Source: Thiorhodococcus minor (GTDB taxonomy: Bacteria > Pseudomonadota > Gammaproteobacteria > Chromatiales > Chromatiaceae). Taken from it: a stretch of DNA of 64,000 nt. The DNA lies in NCBI RefSeq assembly GCF_010820565.1, contig NZ_JAAIJQ010000020.1, positions 1 through 64,000 on the forward strand. The letters are read 5' to 3'. Below are positions 43,556 to 52,560 of this stretch, in pieces (positions within the stretch are counted from its first letter, which is position 1; every line of letters starts with the position of its first letter). Under the pieces are notes generated by a model. It did not search any database. It had not been told where the DNA came from and worked only from the letters and a program-made list of their open reading frames with translations. The position numbers were made by a program, and so were the translations under genes.

Positions 43556-45072
43556 CAGTGGTGACCCTCCCGCCATTCACGAAGCGCCTCGACCACTTGG
43601 GCCCGGTCGCTGAAATGGACCTTGAGCTCGCCCATATCCTGAACTTTTTCGCCCCCCTTTCCGGCGACCAGAATGGCATCGCCGACACCGGCTCGCGCAA
43701 CGGCGATACGGATGGCGAGTCCGCGTTGACGCTCGACGATGGCCTTGTCCGGCCAAGTCAGGCCAGACAGGATATCGGCGACGATGCGCTCGCCTCCGGC
43801 ATCGCGCGGATTGTCATCGGTGAGAATGACCTGGTCGCTGAGACGCTCGACGACACGGCCCGCCACGGGACGCTCGGCGACCGGCATCCTGCCGTCGCAG
43901 CCGAAGACGGTCATGAGCCGACGGAAGCCGTGACGCCTCAGACTCGACAGCGCACGCTCCAGCTCCATCGGAGTGCTAGCGGAATCGACCACGATCATGG
44001 GTGCGCCCTCGCCGCCGAAGCACTCCATGCGCCCCGGAACGCCGCGCACCAGCGCAAGCTCCCGAGCGGCGCGCTCGAGCGGCAGCCCCCGAGAGCACTT
44101 GAGCGCCAGCAGGGCGAGCATGTTGGCCACATTGAATTCGCCGATCAAGGCGACTTCCAGCTCCGCCGCTTGAGCCGTCGCCTCGCCCAGAGACCTGACT
44201 CGGACCCGCAGTCCCCGAGGTGTCGCATCGACGTGCTCTGCCGCGAGCCAGAGGTCGCAGCGCGCTGGCCGGCTGGCCCCTGAGAGGAGCGTGTAGCCGG
44301 CGACGCAGATCGCCGCCGGGAGCGCCTCGAGAAGGTCGCGCTGCGCAGGGTCGTCGAGGTTGACGACGACCCAATCGGGCGAGGGCGAAGTCGCGAGGCG
44401 GCACGCGATCCCTTGGGCGGCCGCAGCAGGTGAAGCATCCGCATCGAGATGCGTGAGCATTAGGTGGCTCAACCGCAGGGAGGCAGCGTCCGAGCGCGCG
44501 AGGCGCCCTGGCGAGAGCGCCATGGCGACGGCACGTGCCCCTCGCGCATGCAGTGCATTGAGACGCTGACGCACAGCCAAGACGTCGAGGCCGTCGGCAC
44601 CGTCGATGACGCCGCAGGTCAGCTCCGATTCGAGCGCTCGCGAGACGAGATGGGAAAGCGTCGTCTTGCCAAGGCTCCCGCTGATCCCGAAGACTTCGAG
44701 CTGGCGACTGGGCCAGCCGAAAAAGCGATCCGCAAGCGTGGCGAGGTGGTGGCTCAGACCGGGCACCTGGATCACCGGCAGCCCAATCCGCTCGCGAGGC
44801 CCTGCGAGATCACCCAGGGACCATGCTTGCGCGGGATCCGCGAGCACAGCGACGGCACCAAGGCGCTGGGCCTCGGCAGCCTTGACCGCGTTTGGCGCGA
44901 CCCGGCCCTCCAAATCGACGAGGAGGTCGCCGGGCGAGACCGCACAGCCGTCGAGCGCAAGACCGGAAACCTGACACTCGGCGAGACGGCCCTCGACCGC
45001 GCGAGACGCGACGAGCCCGGCGAGCAGATCACCGAGCTTCCAAGCGTGACCGAGCGGCGCCACCGCCGTCAC
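43555..45072 (-). CDS. murE: Degenerate MurE-like Mur ligase (probable pseudoenzyme)
   Basis: Occupies the murE position and keeps the overall MurE length (505) and fold landmarks: GEFNVANMLALLALKCSRGLPL, GRMECFGG, LTDDNPR (419-423), FSDRAQVVEAL. Key residues are changed, however. UDP-contact DSR is DGC (41-43). P-loop GTNGKTT is GSLGKTT (132-138). Substrate motif VSSHAL is replaced by ALSPGRL (185-191). TNL-RDHLDYH is replaced by LTHLDADASP (206-215). The carbamylated-Lys position reads Gln (AAAAQ, 216-220). DYAHTPD is DSASTPM (363-369), GCGGDRD is GCDGRMP (391-397) and GKGHE is GKGGE (471-475). Start GTG 45072, coupled to ftsI (GTGA) and murF (TGATG). Translated and position-conserved, but ligase activity is very doubtful. 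Confidence 0.85.
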   Translation of the reverse strand: MTAVAPLGHAWKLGDLLAGLVASRAVEGRLAECQVSGLALDGCAVSPGDLLVDLEGRVAPNAVKAAEAQRLGAVAVLADPAQAWSLGDLAGPRERIGLPVIQVPGLSHHLATLADRFFGWPSRQLEVFGISGSLGKTTLSHLVSRALESELTCGVIDGADGLDVLAVRQRLNALHARGARAVAMALSPGRLARSDAASLRLSHLMLTHLDADASPAAAAQGIACRLATSPSPDWVVVNLDDPAQRDLLEALPAAICVAGYTLLSGASRPARCDLWLAAEHVDATPRGLRVRVRSLGEATAQAAELEVALIGEFNVANMLALLALKCSRGLPLERAARELALVRGVPGRMECFGGEGAPMIVVDSASTPMELERALSSLRRHGFRRLMTVFGCDGRMPVAERPVAGRVVERLSDQVILTDDNPRDAGGERIVADILSGLTWPDKAIVERQRGLAIRIAVARAGVGDAILVAGKGGEKVQDMGELKVHFSDRAQVVEALREWREGHH

Positions 45073-46832
45073 TGCGCGGGCTCCCTGTGCGCCAGCAGCA
45101 TGGAAGGCGTCGGGTCATCCGGCGGAACGTTGAAGAGTCGCAGCGCCCCTTGCATGACCTTCTGGAAGACCGGAGCGGCCACGGTGCCGCCGTAATAGGA
45201 CTTGCCGCCCGGCTCATCGATCATCACCACCATCACCAGGCGGGGCTGTCCGGCTGGGGCAAAACCGGCAAAGACGGACTGGTAGCGACGACCACGATAT
45301 CCGGATTTACCCGCTTTCTTGGCCGTCCCCGTCTTCCCGCCAACGCGATACCCCGCAATCTTGGCCTTGACGGCCGTGCCCTCGTCGGACACCACGGTCT
45401 CCATCATCGCGCGCACCTTACGCGCGGTCGCCGGGCTCAGCACCGAGGTGCCCGCCAGCGAAGCCAGCGACTCCGGGTCGCGCTTGAAGAGCGAGACCGG
45501 CCGTTTGACACCGTCGGCTGCGAGGACGCTGTAGGCTTGCGCCAGCTGCAGCGCCGTCACCGAGAGGCCATAGCCGAACGCCATGGTGGCATGCTCGAAC
45601 GGCCGCCAGCTGCTGTAATGGCGCAGCAAGCCGCTGCTTTCGCCGGGAAAGCCAACGCCGGTTGGACGGCCGAACCCCACCCCGTCGTAGATATCCCAGA
45701 GGTCGGCGTAAGCCATGCGCTGGGCGATCTTGACCGCGCCGACATTGCTGGATTTGGTGATCACGCCCGTGACATCGAGCGTCCCGTAGTTGTGGACGTC
45801 GCGCACCACATTGCGGCCGACCTTATAGAAGCCCGGACCAGTCGCGACCGGGGTGCGCGGCGAGATCAGACGCTTTTGCAGCGCGGCGGCCACGACCAAG
45901 GGCTTCATGGTCGAGCCAGGCTCCATGACGTCGGTGAGCGCGCGGTTCCTCCGGCGCTCGATGCCGCCAGTGCGATCCATGTTGGGGTTGAAGCCCGGCT
46001 GATTGACCATGGCGAGCACCTCGCCGGTGGCGACATCCAGCACGACGGCGGTACCCGCCTTGGCGCGGTGCTCCTTCACCGCCGCCTCGAGCTCTCGATA
46101 GGCGAGGAACTGAAGGCGCCGATCAAGGCTCAAGGTCAAATCCGTGCCGGAGCGCGGCGGACGAATCTGCTCCACTTCTTGGACGATGCGACCGCGGCCA
46201 TCTCGAATCACGCGATGCAGGCCGGGCTCGGCCTTCAGCACCTCGTCGTACGCCAGCTCGATGCCTTCCTGACCGCGATCCTCGATGTTGGTGAAGCCGA
46301 TGACGTGGGCGAAGAACTCGGCGCCTGGGTAATAGCGACGGTATTCCTTCTCGAAGCCAATGCCCTGCAGCTTCCGCTCGGCGACGACGGCCTTAGCGGC
46401 ATCCGCCTCGCTGAAGCTGACGCGACGTTTGAGATAGATGAAGCGACGCTCCCAGTTGGCGAGCACCTTCTCGCGAAGCTTGGCGGCATCCATGTCCAAG
46501 GCAGACGCCAAGGCAGGTAGCGCGTCCAGATGTGCGCTCAGCCTGCTCGGATCCGCCGACACGGTCTCGACCGGCGTGCTCACCGCGAGCGGCTCGCCGT
46601 TGCGATCGGTGATCATGCCGCGCCGGGCCGCGATCTCCGCCGCCCGCAGGTGCCGCAGCGCGCCCTGCTCTTGCAGGAAGTCCGTCTCGATGACCTGGCG
46701 ATAAAAGACCCCAGTGGACAAGGTGACGAGCGCCACCGACAGGGCGGCGGTCAGCACCTTGCGCCTCAGCACCAGGTTCGGCTTGGACCTCCGACTCGCA
46801 ACCCGTCTTCCGCGGCGGCTATGGGTGGCCAT
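45069..46832 (-). CDS. ftsI: Septal transpeptidase FtsI (PBP3)
   Basis: Class B penicillin-binding protein cross-linking septal peptidoglycan, 587 residues. Basic cytoplasmic tail, one TM helix (VLTAALSVALVTLSTGVFY), pedestal domain with RRGMITDRNGEPLAVST, then the transpeptidase: EPGSTMKP with nucleophile Ser307, KSSNVGAVKIA, and GGKTGTAKK. All three active-site motifs are intact. Overlaps ftsL by 14 nt. Confidence 0.98.
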   Translation of the reverse strand: MATHSRRGRRVASRRSKPNLVLRRKVLTAALSVALVTLSTGVFYRQVIETDFLQEQGALRHLRAAEIAARRGMITDRNGEPLAVSTPVETVSADPSRLSAHLDALPALASALDMDAAKLREKVLANWERRFIYLKRRVSFSEADAAKAVVAERKLQGIGFEKEYRRYYPGAEFFAHVIGFTNIEDRGQEGIELAYDEVLKAEPGLHRVIRDGRGRIVQEVEQIRPPRSGTDLTLSLDRRLQFLAYRELEAAVKEHRAKAGTAVVLDVATGEVLAMVNQPGFNPNMDRTGGIERRRNRALTDVMEPGSTMKPLVVAAALQKRLISPRTPVATGPGFYKVGRNVVRDVHNYGTLDVTGVITKSSNVGAVKIAQRMAYADLWDIYDGVGFGRPTGVGFPGESSGLLRHYSSWRPFEHATMAFGYGLSVTALQLAQAYSVLAADGVKRPVSLFKRDPESLASLAGTSVLSPATARKVRAMMETVVSDEGTAVKAKIAGYRVGGKTGTAKKAGKSGYRGRRYQSVFAGFAPAGQPRLVMVVMIDEPGGKSYYGGTVAAPVFQKVMQGALRLFNVPPDDPTPSMLLAHREPAQ

Positions 46833-47109
46833 GACCAGTATCCTCGATCAGCAGTACGTCACCGACTCTGGGAGCGAACATACCGAGCTCGCGCCTTGCC
46901 TTGCGCTCGACGCGCGCATGAGTTGAAAGCGCAGCCTCTTCCAGGCGCAGGCGGTTCCATTCGACATCAATGGCGTCGCGCTGACCCCTCAGGTCCTGCA
47001 GTTGTGCGAAATGGATTCTCGTCAGGTATTTGGTGTGCACCACGCCGATCGCCGCAAACAAAACGGCGACGGCGAGTCCCGCTAGCGTCACGAGATTGCT
47101 GCGCGTCAT
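46819..47109 (-). CDS. ftsL: Cell division protein FtsL
   Basis: Small bitopic divisome protein, 96 residues, partner of FtsB and FtsQ. TM helix [21 protein letters not shown] followed by a leucine-zipper-like coiled coil ([20 protein letters not shown]) and the [10 protein letters not shown] segment. Located between rsmH and ftsI, joined to rsmH by ATGA. Confidence 0.95.
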   Translation of the reverse strand: MTRSNLVTLAGLAVAVLFAAIGVVHTKYLTRIHFAQLQDLRGQRDAIDVEWNRLRLEEAALSTHARVERKARRELGMFAPRVGDVLLIEDTGHGHP

Positions 47110-48029
47110 GACAATCTCTCCGCCACCCGCATCACGGCGCTCCGCGCCCTCGGATTGCCGGACACCTCCTCGGCAGAGGGGCGCCCGACCTTGCCCAATG
47201 CCCGCAAACGCCCCCGCGCCTGCGCCGCTTGGACAGGAAGCCCCTTCGGCAGGCGCGGACCACGCGCCTCGTCGCGGATGAAGCGCTTGACGATGCGATC
47301 CTCTAACGAATGGAAGCTGATCACCACCAAGCGACCTGCGGGATCAAGCAAATCGCATACCTGATCGAGGCAGCGGGTCAAGGCGCCGAGCTCGTCGTTG
47401 ACCCGGATGCGCAGGGCCTGGAATGTCCGCGTGGCCGGGTGCTTGCCGGGCTCTCGGGTGGGGACGGCGCGCGCGACCAGCTCCGCGAGCTGGGACGTCG
47501 TCTCGATCGACTGCTCGGCCCGCGCCTGCACGATCGCTCGAGCGATACGCCTGGCGAACCGCTCCTCGCCGAGATCGCGCAGCATGGCCTCGATCTCGCC
47601 CTGACCCGCCGAGGCGAGCCAAGCAGCGGCGGAGAGACCGGTCTGCGGGTTCATGCGCATGTCCAAAGGCCCATCGGCACTGAAGCTGAATCCCCGCTCC
47701 GGCTGGTCCAACTGAGGCGACGACACCCCCAGATCCAGCAGGATCCCGTCGACGCGATCAAAGACACCGGCCTCCCGCAGCAGATCATGAATCGCCTCGA
47801 AAGAGCCGTGCACCATGCAGAAGCGTCCATCCTCTCGCGCGAGCGCTTGCCCCACGGCAACCGCCTCCGGGTCGCGATCCATGGCGATCACGCGGCCCTC
47901 GGCGCCCAAGCGCTGCAGAATCGCGCGGCTGTGACCACCGCGGCCAAAGGTGCCGTCGACATAGACCCCATCCGGGCGGACCACCAGTGCAGACACGCTT
48001 TCCTCCAGAAGTACCGACCTATGCTGCAA
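47106..48029 (-). CDS. rsmH: 16S rRNA (cytosine(1402)-N4)-methyltransferase RsmH
   Basis: SAM-dependent enzyme methylating N4 of C1402 in the 16S decoding centre, 307 residues. Motifs are [84 protein letters not shown]. Start is TTG 48029 (reads [12 protein letters not shown]); no better ATG or GTG is in frame. Second gene of the dcw operon. Confidence 0.97.
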   Translation of the reverse strand: MQHRSVLLEESVSALVVRPDGVYVDGTFGRGGHSRAILQRLGAEGRVIAMDRDPEAVAVGQALAREDGRFCMVHGSFEAIHDLLREAGVFDRVDGILLDLGVSSPQLDQPERGFSFSADGPLDMRMNPQTGLSAAAWLASAGQGEIEAMLRDLGEERFARRIARAIVQARAEQSIETTSQLAELVARAVPTREPGKHPATRTFQALRIRVNDELGALTRCLDQVCDLLDPAGRLVVISFHSLEDRIVKRFIRDEARGPRLPKGLPVQAAQARGRLRALGKVGRPSAEEVSGNPRARSAVMRVAERLS

Positions 48030-48169
48030 GCGAGTGCTCTCTCTCGTTCGATCAGCTGTGGCAAACCGCAGCCAAGGGGGCCGCCGGAAGGCCTTGTCGC
48101 ATCCCAGCCATGCGCGCCATCACCTGGCAGGCAGGCCAGAAAACCCGTCGTCTGCCCCGACTTTGACCA

Positions 48170-48625
48170 TTAAAGAGTCAGGGAGCCAAGCCCTGCCTCC
48201 AGGGCCAAATCACCAATGGCCGCATCGTTCAGGGCCGCCTCGTTTCGCGCGTGCCACGCCTGCTCGTCCCAGAGCTCGAACTTGATGCCTTGACCGACGA
48301 AGGCGACACGTTTTTCCAGTGAGGCGAACTCACGTAGGTACTGGGGGAGGAGGATGCGCCCCTGGGCGTCCACGTCCACTTCTTGTGCGTTTCCGACGTA
48401 GAGACGCTGCAGAGAGCGCGCAGTGGGATCGAGAGCGGGGAGCGCGGAGAACTTGCGCTCAATGACTTCCCATTCCGGCTCCGGATACAGCAGCAGACAG
48501 CGATCCCGGTCGACGGTCACGACCAAATGGGAATCGCACATCTCCTGCAAGGGATCGCGATGCTTGGATGGAATCGCGAGCCGCCCTTTTGCATCCAGAT
48601 TGACAATGGAAACCCCCCGAAACAC
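48170..48625 (-). CDS. mraZ: Transcriptional regulator MraZ
   Basis: First gene of the dcw cluster, a ring-forming AbrB-like DNA-binding repressor of its own operon; 151 residues. The duplicated MraZ fold is visible: MFRGVSIVNLDAKGRLAIPS and, in the second half, VDVDAQGRILLPQYLREFA, each with the DxxGR signature. A matching operator of three spaced GGG repeats lies just upstream. Confidence 0.98.
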   Translation of the reverse strand: MFRGVSIVNLDAKGRLAIPSKHRDPLQEMCDSHLVVTVDRDRCLLLYPEPEWEVIERKFSALPALDPTARSLQRLYVGNAQEVDVDAQGRILLPQYLREFASLEKRVAFVGQGIKFELWDEQAWHARNEAALNDAAIGDLALEAGLGSLTL

Positions 48626-48661
48626 CGGCGCACCTCTCAGCGATCCGCCTTAGGCAAAAAG

Positions 48662-48686
48662 CCCCCCGATTCCCCACTCTCTCCCA
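48662..48686 (-). promoter_or_regulatory. MraZ operator, three direct repeats
   Basis: On the minus strand TGGGA, TGGGG and GGGGG follow one another with exactly 5-nt spacers (GAGAG, AATCG). MraZ is known to bind TGGGN repeats spaced by 5 nt in this position. It lies between the -10 element and the mraZ start, where bound MraZ would block transcription. Confidence 0.8.
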
Positions 48687-48696
48687 CTTCGGTTTC

Positions 48697-48725
48697 ATGT
48701 TAGAGAGGGCTTGCCTCAACGTCAA
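48697..48725 (-). promoter_or_regulatory. Sigma70-type promoter of the dcw cluster (mraZp)
   Basis: TTGACG (48720-48725) and TAACAT (48697-48702) on the minus strand are 17 nt apart, close to consensus. Transcription would start near 48690, entering the MraZ operator at once. Confidence 0.7.
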
Positions 48726-48932
48726 GGAATCCTCGCGCTTTATTCTTGATAGTCAGCAACTTACAGACCAAACCTACCTCAAGCGCACAACAAAAGAAAA
48801 GGCCTTCATGATCAGGAGCATCAAGGCAAAAGCTCACAAAGCGCTTGAGGAAAGCGACGCAACGAGCGAAGAAATCGAGTAGTGATTGCGGACCAGAGAA
48901 ATGGCCGCAAGAAAGGGAGGCGGAGGGAGGTG

Positions 48933-49298
48933 GGAGTCAGCCGATAAGCCGGGTTCTGTCGAGGACAGTCATTCGTCTAGATCGCACGTCACCGCGCGAC
49001 TCAAGCGACCTACCCGGGGACACGCGCGGGCCGCGCGCCGCGGCCAAGGCCGCAAGTCCCCCTATTTGGTCTTGCTCCGGGTGGGGTTTACCCTGCCACT
49101 GATGTTGCCACCAGCGCGGTGCGCTCTTACCGCACCATTTCACCCTTACCGCCCGTCCGGAAACGGGGTTGGCGGTATATTTTCTGTGGCACTTTCCGTG
49201 GATTCGCATCCCCCAGGCGTTACCTGGCACCCTGCCCTATGGAGCCCGGACTTTCCTCCCCTCCCCGGATGGGAAGGAGCGACTGCCTGGCTGACTCC
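48933..49298 (-). ncRNA. rnpB: RNase P RNA, bacterial class A
   Basis: Catalytic RNA of RNase P, about 366 nt (E. coli 377). The ends pair as P1: GGAGTCAGCC at the 5' end and GGCTGACTCC at the 3' end, 10 perfect pairs. Conserved blocks on the minus strand include GGAGGAAAGTCCGGGC near the 5' end, AGGGTGAAATGGTGCGGTAA in the middle and AACCCGGCTTATCGGC at the 3' end. It lies between rsmI and mraZ, the order seen in Pseudomonas. Exact ends are uncertain by a few bases. Confidence 0.96.
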
Positions 49299-49339
49299 TG
49301 CGTGGGATGATACTAAAGAAGCACTTGGGCTGTCTCGCC

Positions 49340-50212
49340 TCAGTCACCAGCATCGCCGCCAGCCGCGTCGAGCCCGAGCTCGAGCCCCAGCCGATAGAGG
49401 CGATTCTTCTTGGCACCCGACAGCCGCGCCGCGACGACCGCCGCCTGACTCAAGGGCAGCGCGTCGCACAGGACACGCAGTACGCGCTCCAGCTCGACAC
49501 GATCTTCGGAGCCCGAGCATGCTTGACGACCCTCTACCAGCAGCACCAGCTCGCCCAGGCGCTGAGCGGCGTCCGCCTCCAGCTGAGCGATGAGCTCGCC
49601 AGGATGCCCGGTCAGGAAGATCTCGAAACGCTTCGTCAGCTCGCGGGCGATGACAGAGCGCCGATCGGCGCCGAGGGTGTCGCGAACATCGGCGAGGGTC
49701 GCCATGACCCGCTTGCCGCTCTCGTAGAAGACCAGCGTCCCTGGCTCGTCGGCAACCGACTCCAGCAAGGCGCGGCGCTGACTTGCGCCCCGCGGGGGAA
49801 AACCGAGAAAGAGGAAGCGATCGCTCGGCAGGCCCGATGCCGAAAGCGCACAGGTGAGTGCCGAGACGCCAGGCACGGGCACCACGGTCAGACCGCGCGC
49901 GCGCGCCGCCGAGACCAAGCGGTAGCCCGGATCGCTGATCAGGGGAGTCCCAGCATCCGACACCAAGGCGATCTTGGCCCCGCCTTCCAGGTCGCTAGCC
50001 AGTCGGGCGGACATCGTCTCCTCGTTATGCTCGTGGTAGGCGACGAGCTTGGCCGCAATGCCCAGATGCCTGAGCAGCTTGAGCGTCTCGCGCGTGTCTT
50101 CGGCGGCGATCAAATCGACCTCGCTCAAGAGCTTACGCGCGCGGTCAGTGATGTCGCCCAGATTGCCGATCGGCGTAGCGACCACGTATAGTACCCCGGC
50201 TTCTTGCGGCAT
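49340..50212 (-). CDS. rsmI: 16S rRNA (cytidine(1402)-2'-O)-methyltransferase RsmI
   Basis: Tetrapyrrole-methylase-fold enzyme methylating the ribose of C1402, the same nucleotide modified by RsmH; 290 residues. Motifs are LYVVATPIGNLGDIT, IAAEDTRETLKLL, ALVSDAGTPLISDPGYRLV, VPVPGVSALTCALSASGLP, FLGFPPRG and TLVFYESGKRV. Divergent from lpoA across only 38 nt, so their promoters must reach into the coding sequences. Confidence 0.97.
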   Translation of the reverse strand: MPQEAGVLYVVATPIGNLGDITDRARKLLSEVDLIAAEDTRETLKLLRHLGIAAKLVAYHEHNEETMSARLASDLEGGAKIALVSDAGTPLISDPGYRLVSAARARGLTVVPVPGVSALTCALSASGLPSDRFLFLGFPPRGASQRRALLESVADEPGTLVFYESGKRVMATLADVRDTLGADRRSVIARELTKRFEIFLTGHPGELIAQLEADAAQRLGELVLLVEGRQACSGSEDRVELERVLRVLCDALPLSQAAVVAARLSGAKKNRLYRLGLELGLDAAGGDAGD

Positions 50213-50250
50213 CTTCTCCCCCGGTCGGTCCTCAGCTAGGGAACGGAAAT

Positions 50251-52098
50251 ATGTTCACGCCTCACCGCCAGACTCGTCATCCGGCCAAGCGCTCGATCAC
50301 GGCCTCACGCCTGATCACAGCTCCACTCTTGATCGCCATCGGCGTCTCCGGCTGCGCGGTCGCGCCGATCCAAGACGAGTCCGTCATTCTCGCGCCGGTC
50401 TCGAGCGCCGAGCTCTCACGCGCCAGGAGTCTGGAGAGCCAGGGCAAATCGGGCGACGCCGCAAAGCTCTATTTGTCGCTCGCCAGCCAAGCGCAGCCGC
50501 CGGCGAAGGCCCAGCTGCAAATCAAAGCGGCTCAAGCTTACTCGGCGTCAGGCCGATCGGCAGAGGCCGAGCGCACCATCAGCGCCATCTCGCGGCAGAG
50601 CCTGACTCCGGGCCAACAACAGCTGCTCCTACTGACGCAGGCGGAGCTTGCCCTGACGGCCGACCGGCCGAAAGACGCGATCAAGTCTCTCGAGCGTATG
50701 CGCGCGACAAGTCTACCTCAGGATCTGAAGGCCAAGCGTCTCGGCATGCTGGCCTCGGCCCAGCGCCTCGACAACGACGCGATCGCCGCCGCGGAGACGC
50801 TCAACGCGCTCGACGGACTGCAGGACGATCGCAAGGCGCGCCTTGACAACCAGGTCTCGCTCGTCTCCACCCTCGGCCTGCTCAGCCAATCCCAGCTGCA
50901 GACGCTTGCCCGCCAAGGCCGAGGCGCCATGAAAGGCTGGGCCGAGGTAGCGCTGCTGACCCAGGGCTCAGGCGCCGATCCCGGACAGCTCGACAGCCGC
51001 TACCGTCAATGGAAACGAAGCCATAGCGGACACCCCGCACTCGCCGATCTCGGCCGCGCCTACGCCGAGACCCTTTCCGGCGGATACGCGGCGGGCGACA
51101 GGGTGACCATCATGCTGCCGCGCAGCGGGCGCTTCGCGGCGGCCGCGAAAGTCGTTCGAGACGGCATCGAGGCGGCCAGCCGCTTGGACTCAGGCGGCAA
51201 TCGCCCGACGCTGAGCTTCGTGGACAGCACCAATGCGGGACGGATGCGCGGCCTGCACGCGAGCGCGGCGGAGAAGGGCGCGAGCTATGCGATCGGCCCC
51301 CTGGAGAAGCCCGCGGTCGACAAGCTGCTCGCGACGGGAAGCCTGCCGATTCCGACGCTGGCCTTGAACCAGGCGACGCGCGATCGTCGCGCCTCCAACC
51401 TCTATCAATTCTCGCTCTCGCCCGAGAACGAGGCCGCGCAGGCGGCGAGCAAGGGCGCTGCGATGGGCGCAAAGCGGGCGCTCATCCTCTACCCAAGCGG
51501 CGCTTGGGGTGACCGGCTCGCCAACGCCTTTCGTCAGCAATGGCGAAATCTCGGCGGCACCATCGCCGGACAGGCCACCTACAACCCGGCCTGGTCGACC
51601 TACGACAAGACCCTCGACAAGCTCTTCAGCGGCACTGACTACGACCTGACGTTCTTCGTGGCGACAAATGCGATGGCGCGGAAGATCTATCCCCAGGTCT
51701 CCAAATCCGCCCCGCATCCAGCGCCAGTCATCTCGACCTCGCACGTCTATACAGGCACGGTCAAACCAGGGGACAAGGTCCTCGAAGGGCTCTATTTCGT
51801 CGACATTCCCTGGATACTGGATACGGGTAGCACCGGCCCGCTGTCGCGGCGCGCAGCCAAGGGCGCAGCCACTTCCAGCCCATTGGCGCGGCTCTATGCC
51901 ATGGGGATCGACGCCTACCGCGTGGCACCCAGATTGACCGCGCTGGCCAGCAATCCAGGCGCTTACTACCCAGGCCAGACAGGTGGACTTGCGATCGATT
52001 CGCTCGGTCACGTCACACGCCAGCTCAAGCTGGGACAATTCACTGCAGGCGGCATCCGCTTGGTCGATCCACAAAGTCTCTCCGGGCAGCCCCGTTGA
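50251..52098 (+). CDS. lpoA: Outer-membrane lipoprotein LpoA, PBP1a activator
   Basis: Lipoprotein of 615 residues; signal LITAPLLIAIGVSGC with Cys acceptor. TPR-like N-terminal half (ARSLESQGKSGDAAKLYLSLA...). The C-terminal periplasmic-binding-type (LppC) domain has ITIMLPRSGRFAAAAKVVRDGIEA-like text (RVTIMLPRSGRFAAA), YAIGPLEKPAVDKLL, RALILYPSGAWGDRLANAF and YNPAWSTYDKTLDKLF. In E. coli LpoA stimulates the transpeptidase of PBP1A. First gene of lpoA-yraN-dolP. Confidence 0.95.
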   Translation: MFTPHRQTRHPAKRSITASRLITAPLLIAIGVSGCAVAPIQDESVILAPVSSAELSRARSLESQGKSGDAAKLYLSLASQAQPPAKAQLQIKAAQAYSASGRSAEAERTISAISRQSLTPGQQQLLLLTQAELALTADRPKDAIKSLERMRATSLPQDLKAKRLGMLASAQRLDNDAIAAAETLNALDGLQDDRKARLDNQVSLVSTLGLLSQSQLQTLARQGRGAMKGWAEVALLTQGSGADPGQLDSRYRQWKRSHSGHPALADLGRAYAETLSGGYAAGDRVTIMLPRSGRFAAAAKVVRDGIEAASRLDSGGNRPTLSFVDSTNAGRMRGLHASAAEKGASYAIGPLEKPAVDKLLATGSLPIPTLALNQATRDRRASNLYQFSLSPENEAAQAASKGAAMGAKRALILYPSGAWGDRLANAFRQQWRNLGGTIAGQATYNPAWSTYDKTLDKLFSGTDYDLTFFVATNAMARKIYPQVSKSAPHPAPVISTSHVYTGTVKPGDKVLEGLYFVDIPWILDTGSTGPLSRRAAKGAATSSPLARLYAMGIDAYRVAPRLTALASNPGAYYPGQTGGLAIDSLGHVTRQLKLGQFTAGGIRLVDPQSLSGQPR

Positions 52099-52136
52099 GA
52101 CCCCGTCGGCTCACCCATGGATGACTGAGGGCCGCC

Positions 52137-52502
52137 TTGAGACACCAGGCTTTCGCAGGCGCCATCGGCCAGGATAAGGAGCGCCTCGCCGAGCGCTTCC
52201 TGAGGGAGCACGGACTCGAGCTCCGCACCAGGAACCACCGCTGTCGGTTCGGGGAGATCGATCTCGTGATGGCGGACGGGGACACCCTCGTCTTCGTCGA
52301 GGTCCGCTACCGCCGATCCGCGAGATTCGGCAGCGCGGCGGAGACGGTCGACGCACGAAAACGGCAACGACTGGTCAAGACCGCTCGCCACTATCTGCAG
52401 CGCAATCCCACCATGCTACCCTGCCGATTCGACGTGATCGCCATCGATGGACCAGATCACATCAATTGGATTCGTCATGCCTTCGCTCTCGACACCTTCT
52501 GA
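52137..52502 (+). CDS. yraN: YraN family protein (UPF0102), nuclease-like fold
   Basis: 121 residues from TTG 52137, with GAGGG upstream. Restriction-endonuclease-like core GEIDLVMADGDTLVFVEVRYR after FLREHGLELRTRNHRCRF. The role in the cell is poorly known. Standard neighbour of lpoA. Confidence 0.92.
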   Translation: MRHQAFAGAIGQDKERLAERFLREHGLELRTRNHRCRFGEIDLVMADGDTLVFVEVRYRRSARFGSAAETVDARKRQRLVKTARHYLQRNPTMLPCRFDVIAIDGPDHINWIRHAFALDTF

Positions 52503-52560
52503 TCAGCCTGACTCCAGCGCCAGCCATGACGCCTCGCGACGCCCCGCAAGCGCCAAGCGC

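Noticed and set aside
44892-46520. 542-codon plus-strand frame over ftsI
   Set aside because: Antisense to a certain gene (ftsI, with all active-site motifs) and part of murE; no family resemblance.
48697-48882. 61-codon plus-strand frame upstream of mraZ
   Set aside because: Starts inside the mraZ promoter and has no ribosome-binding site; Lys/Glu-rich translation follows from local AT-richness.
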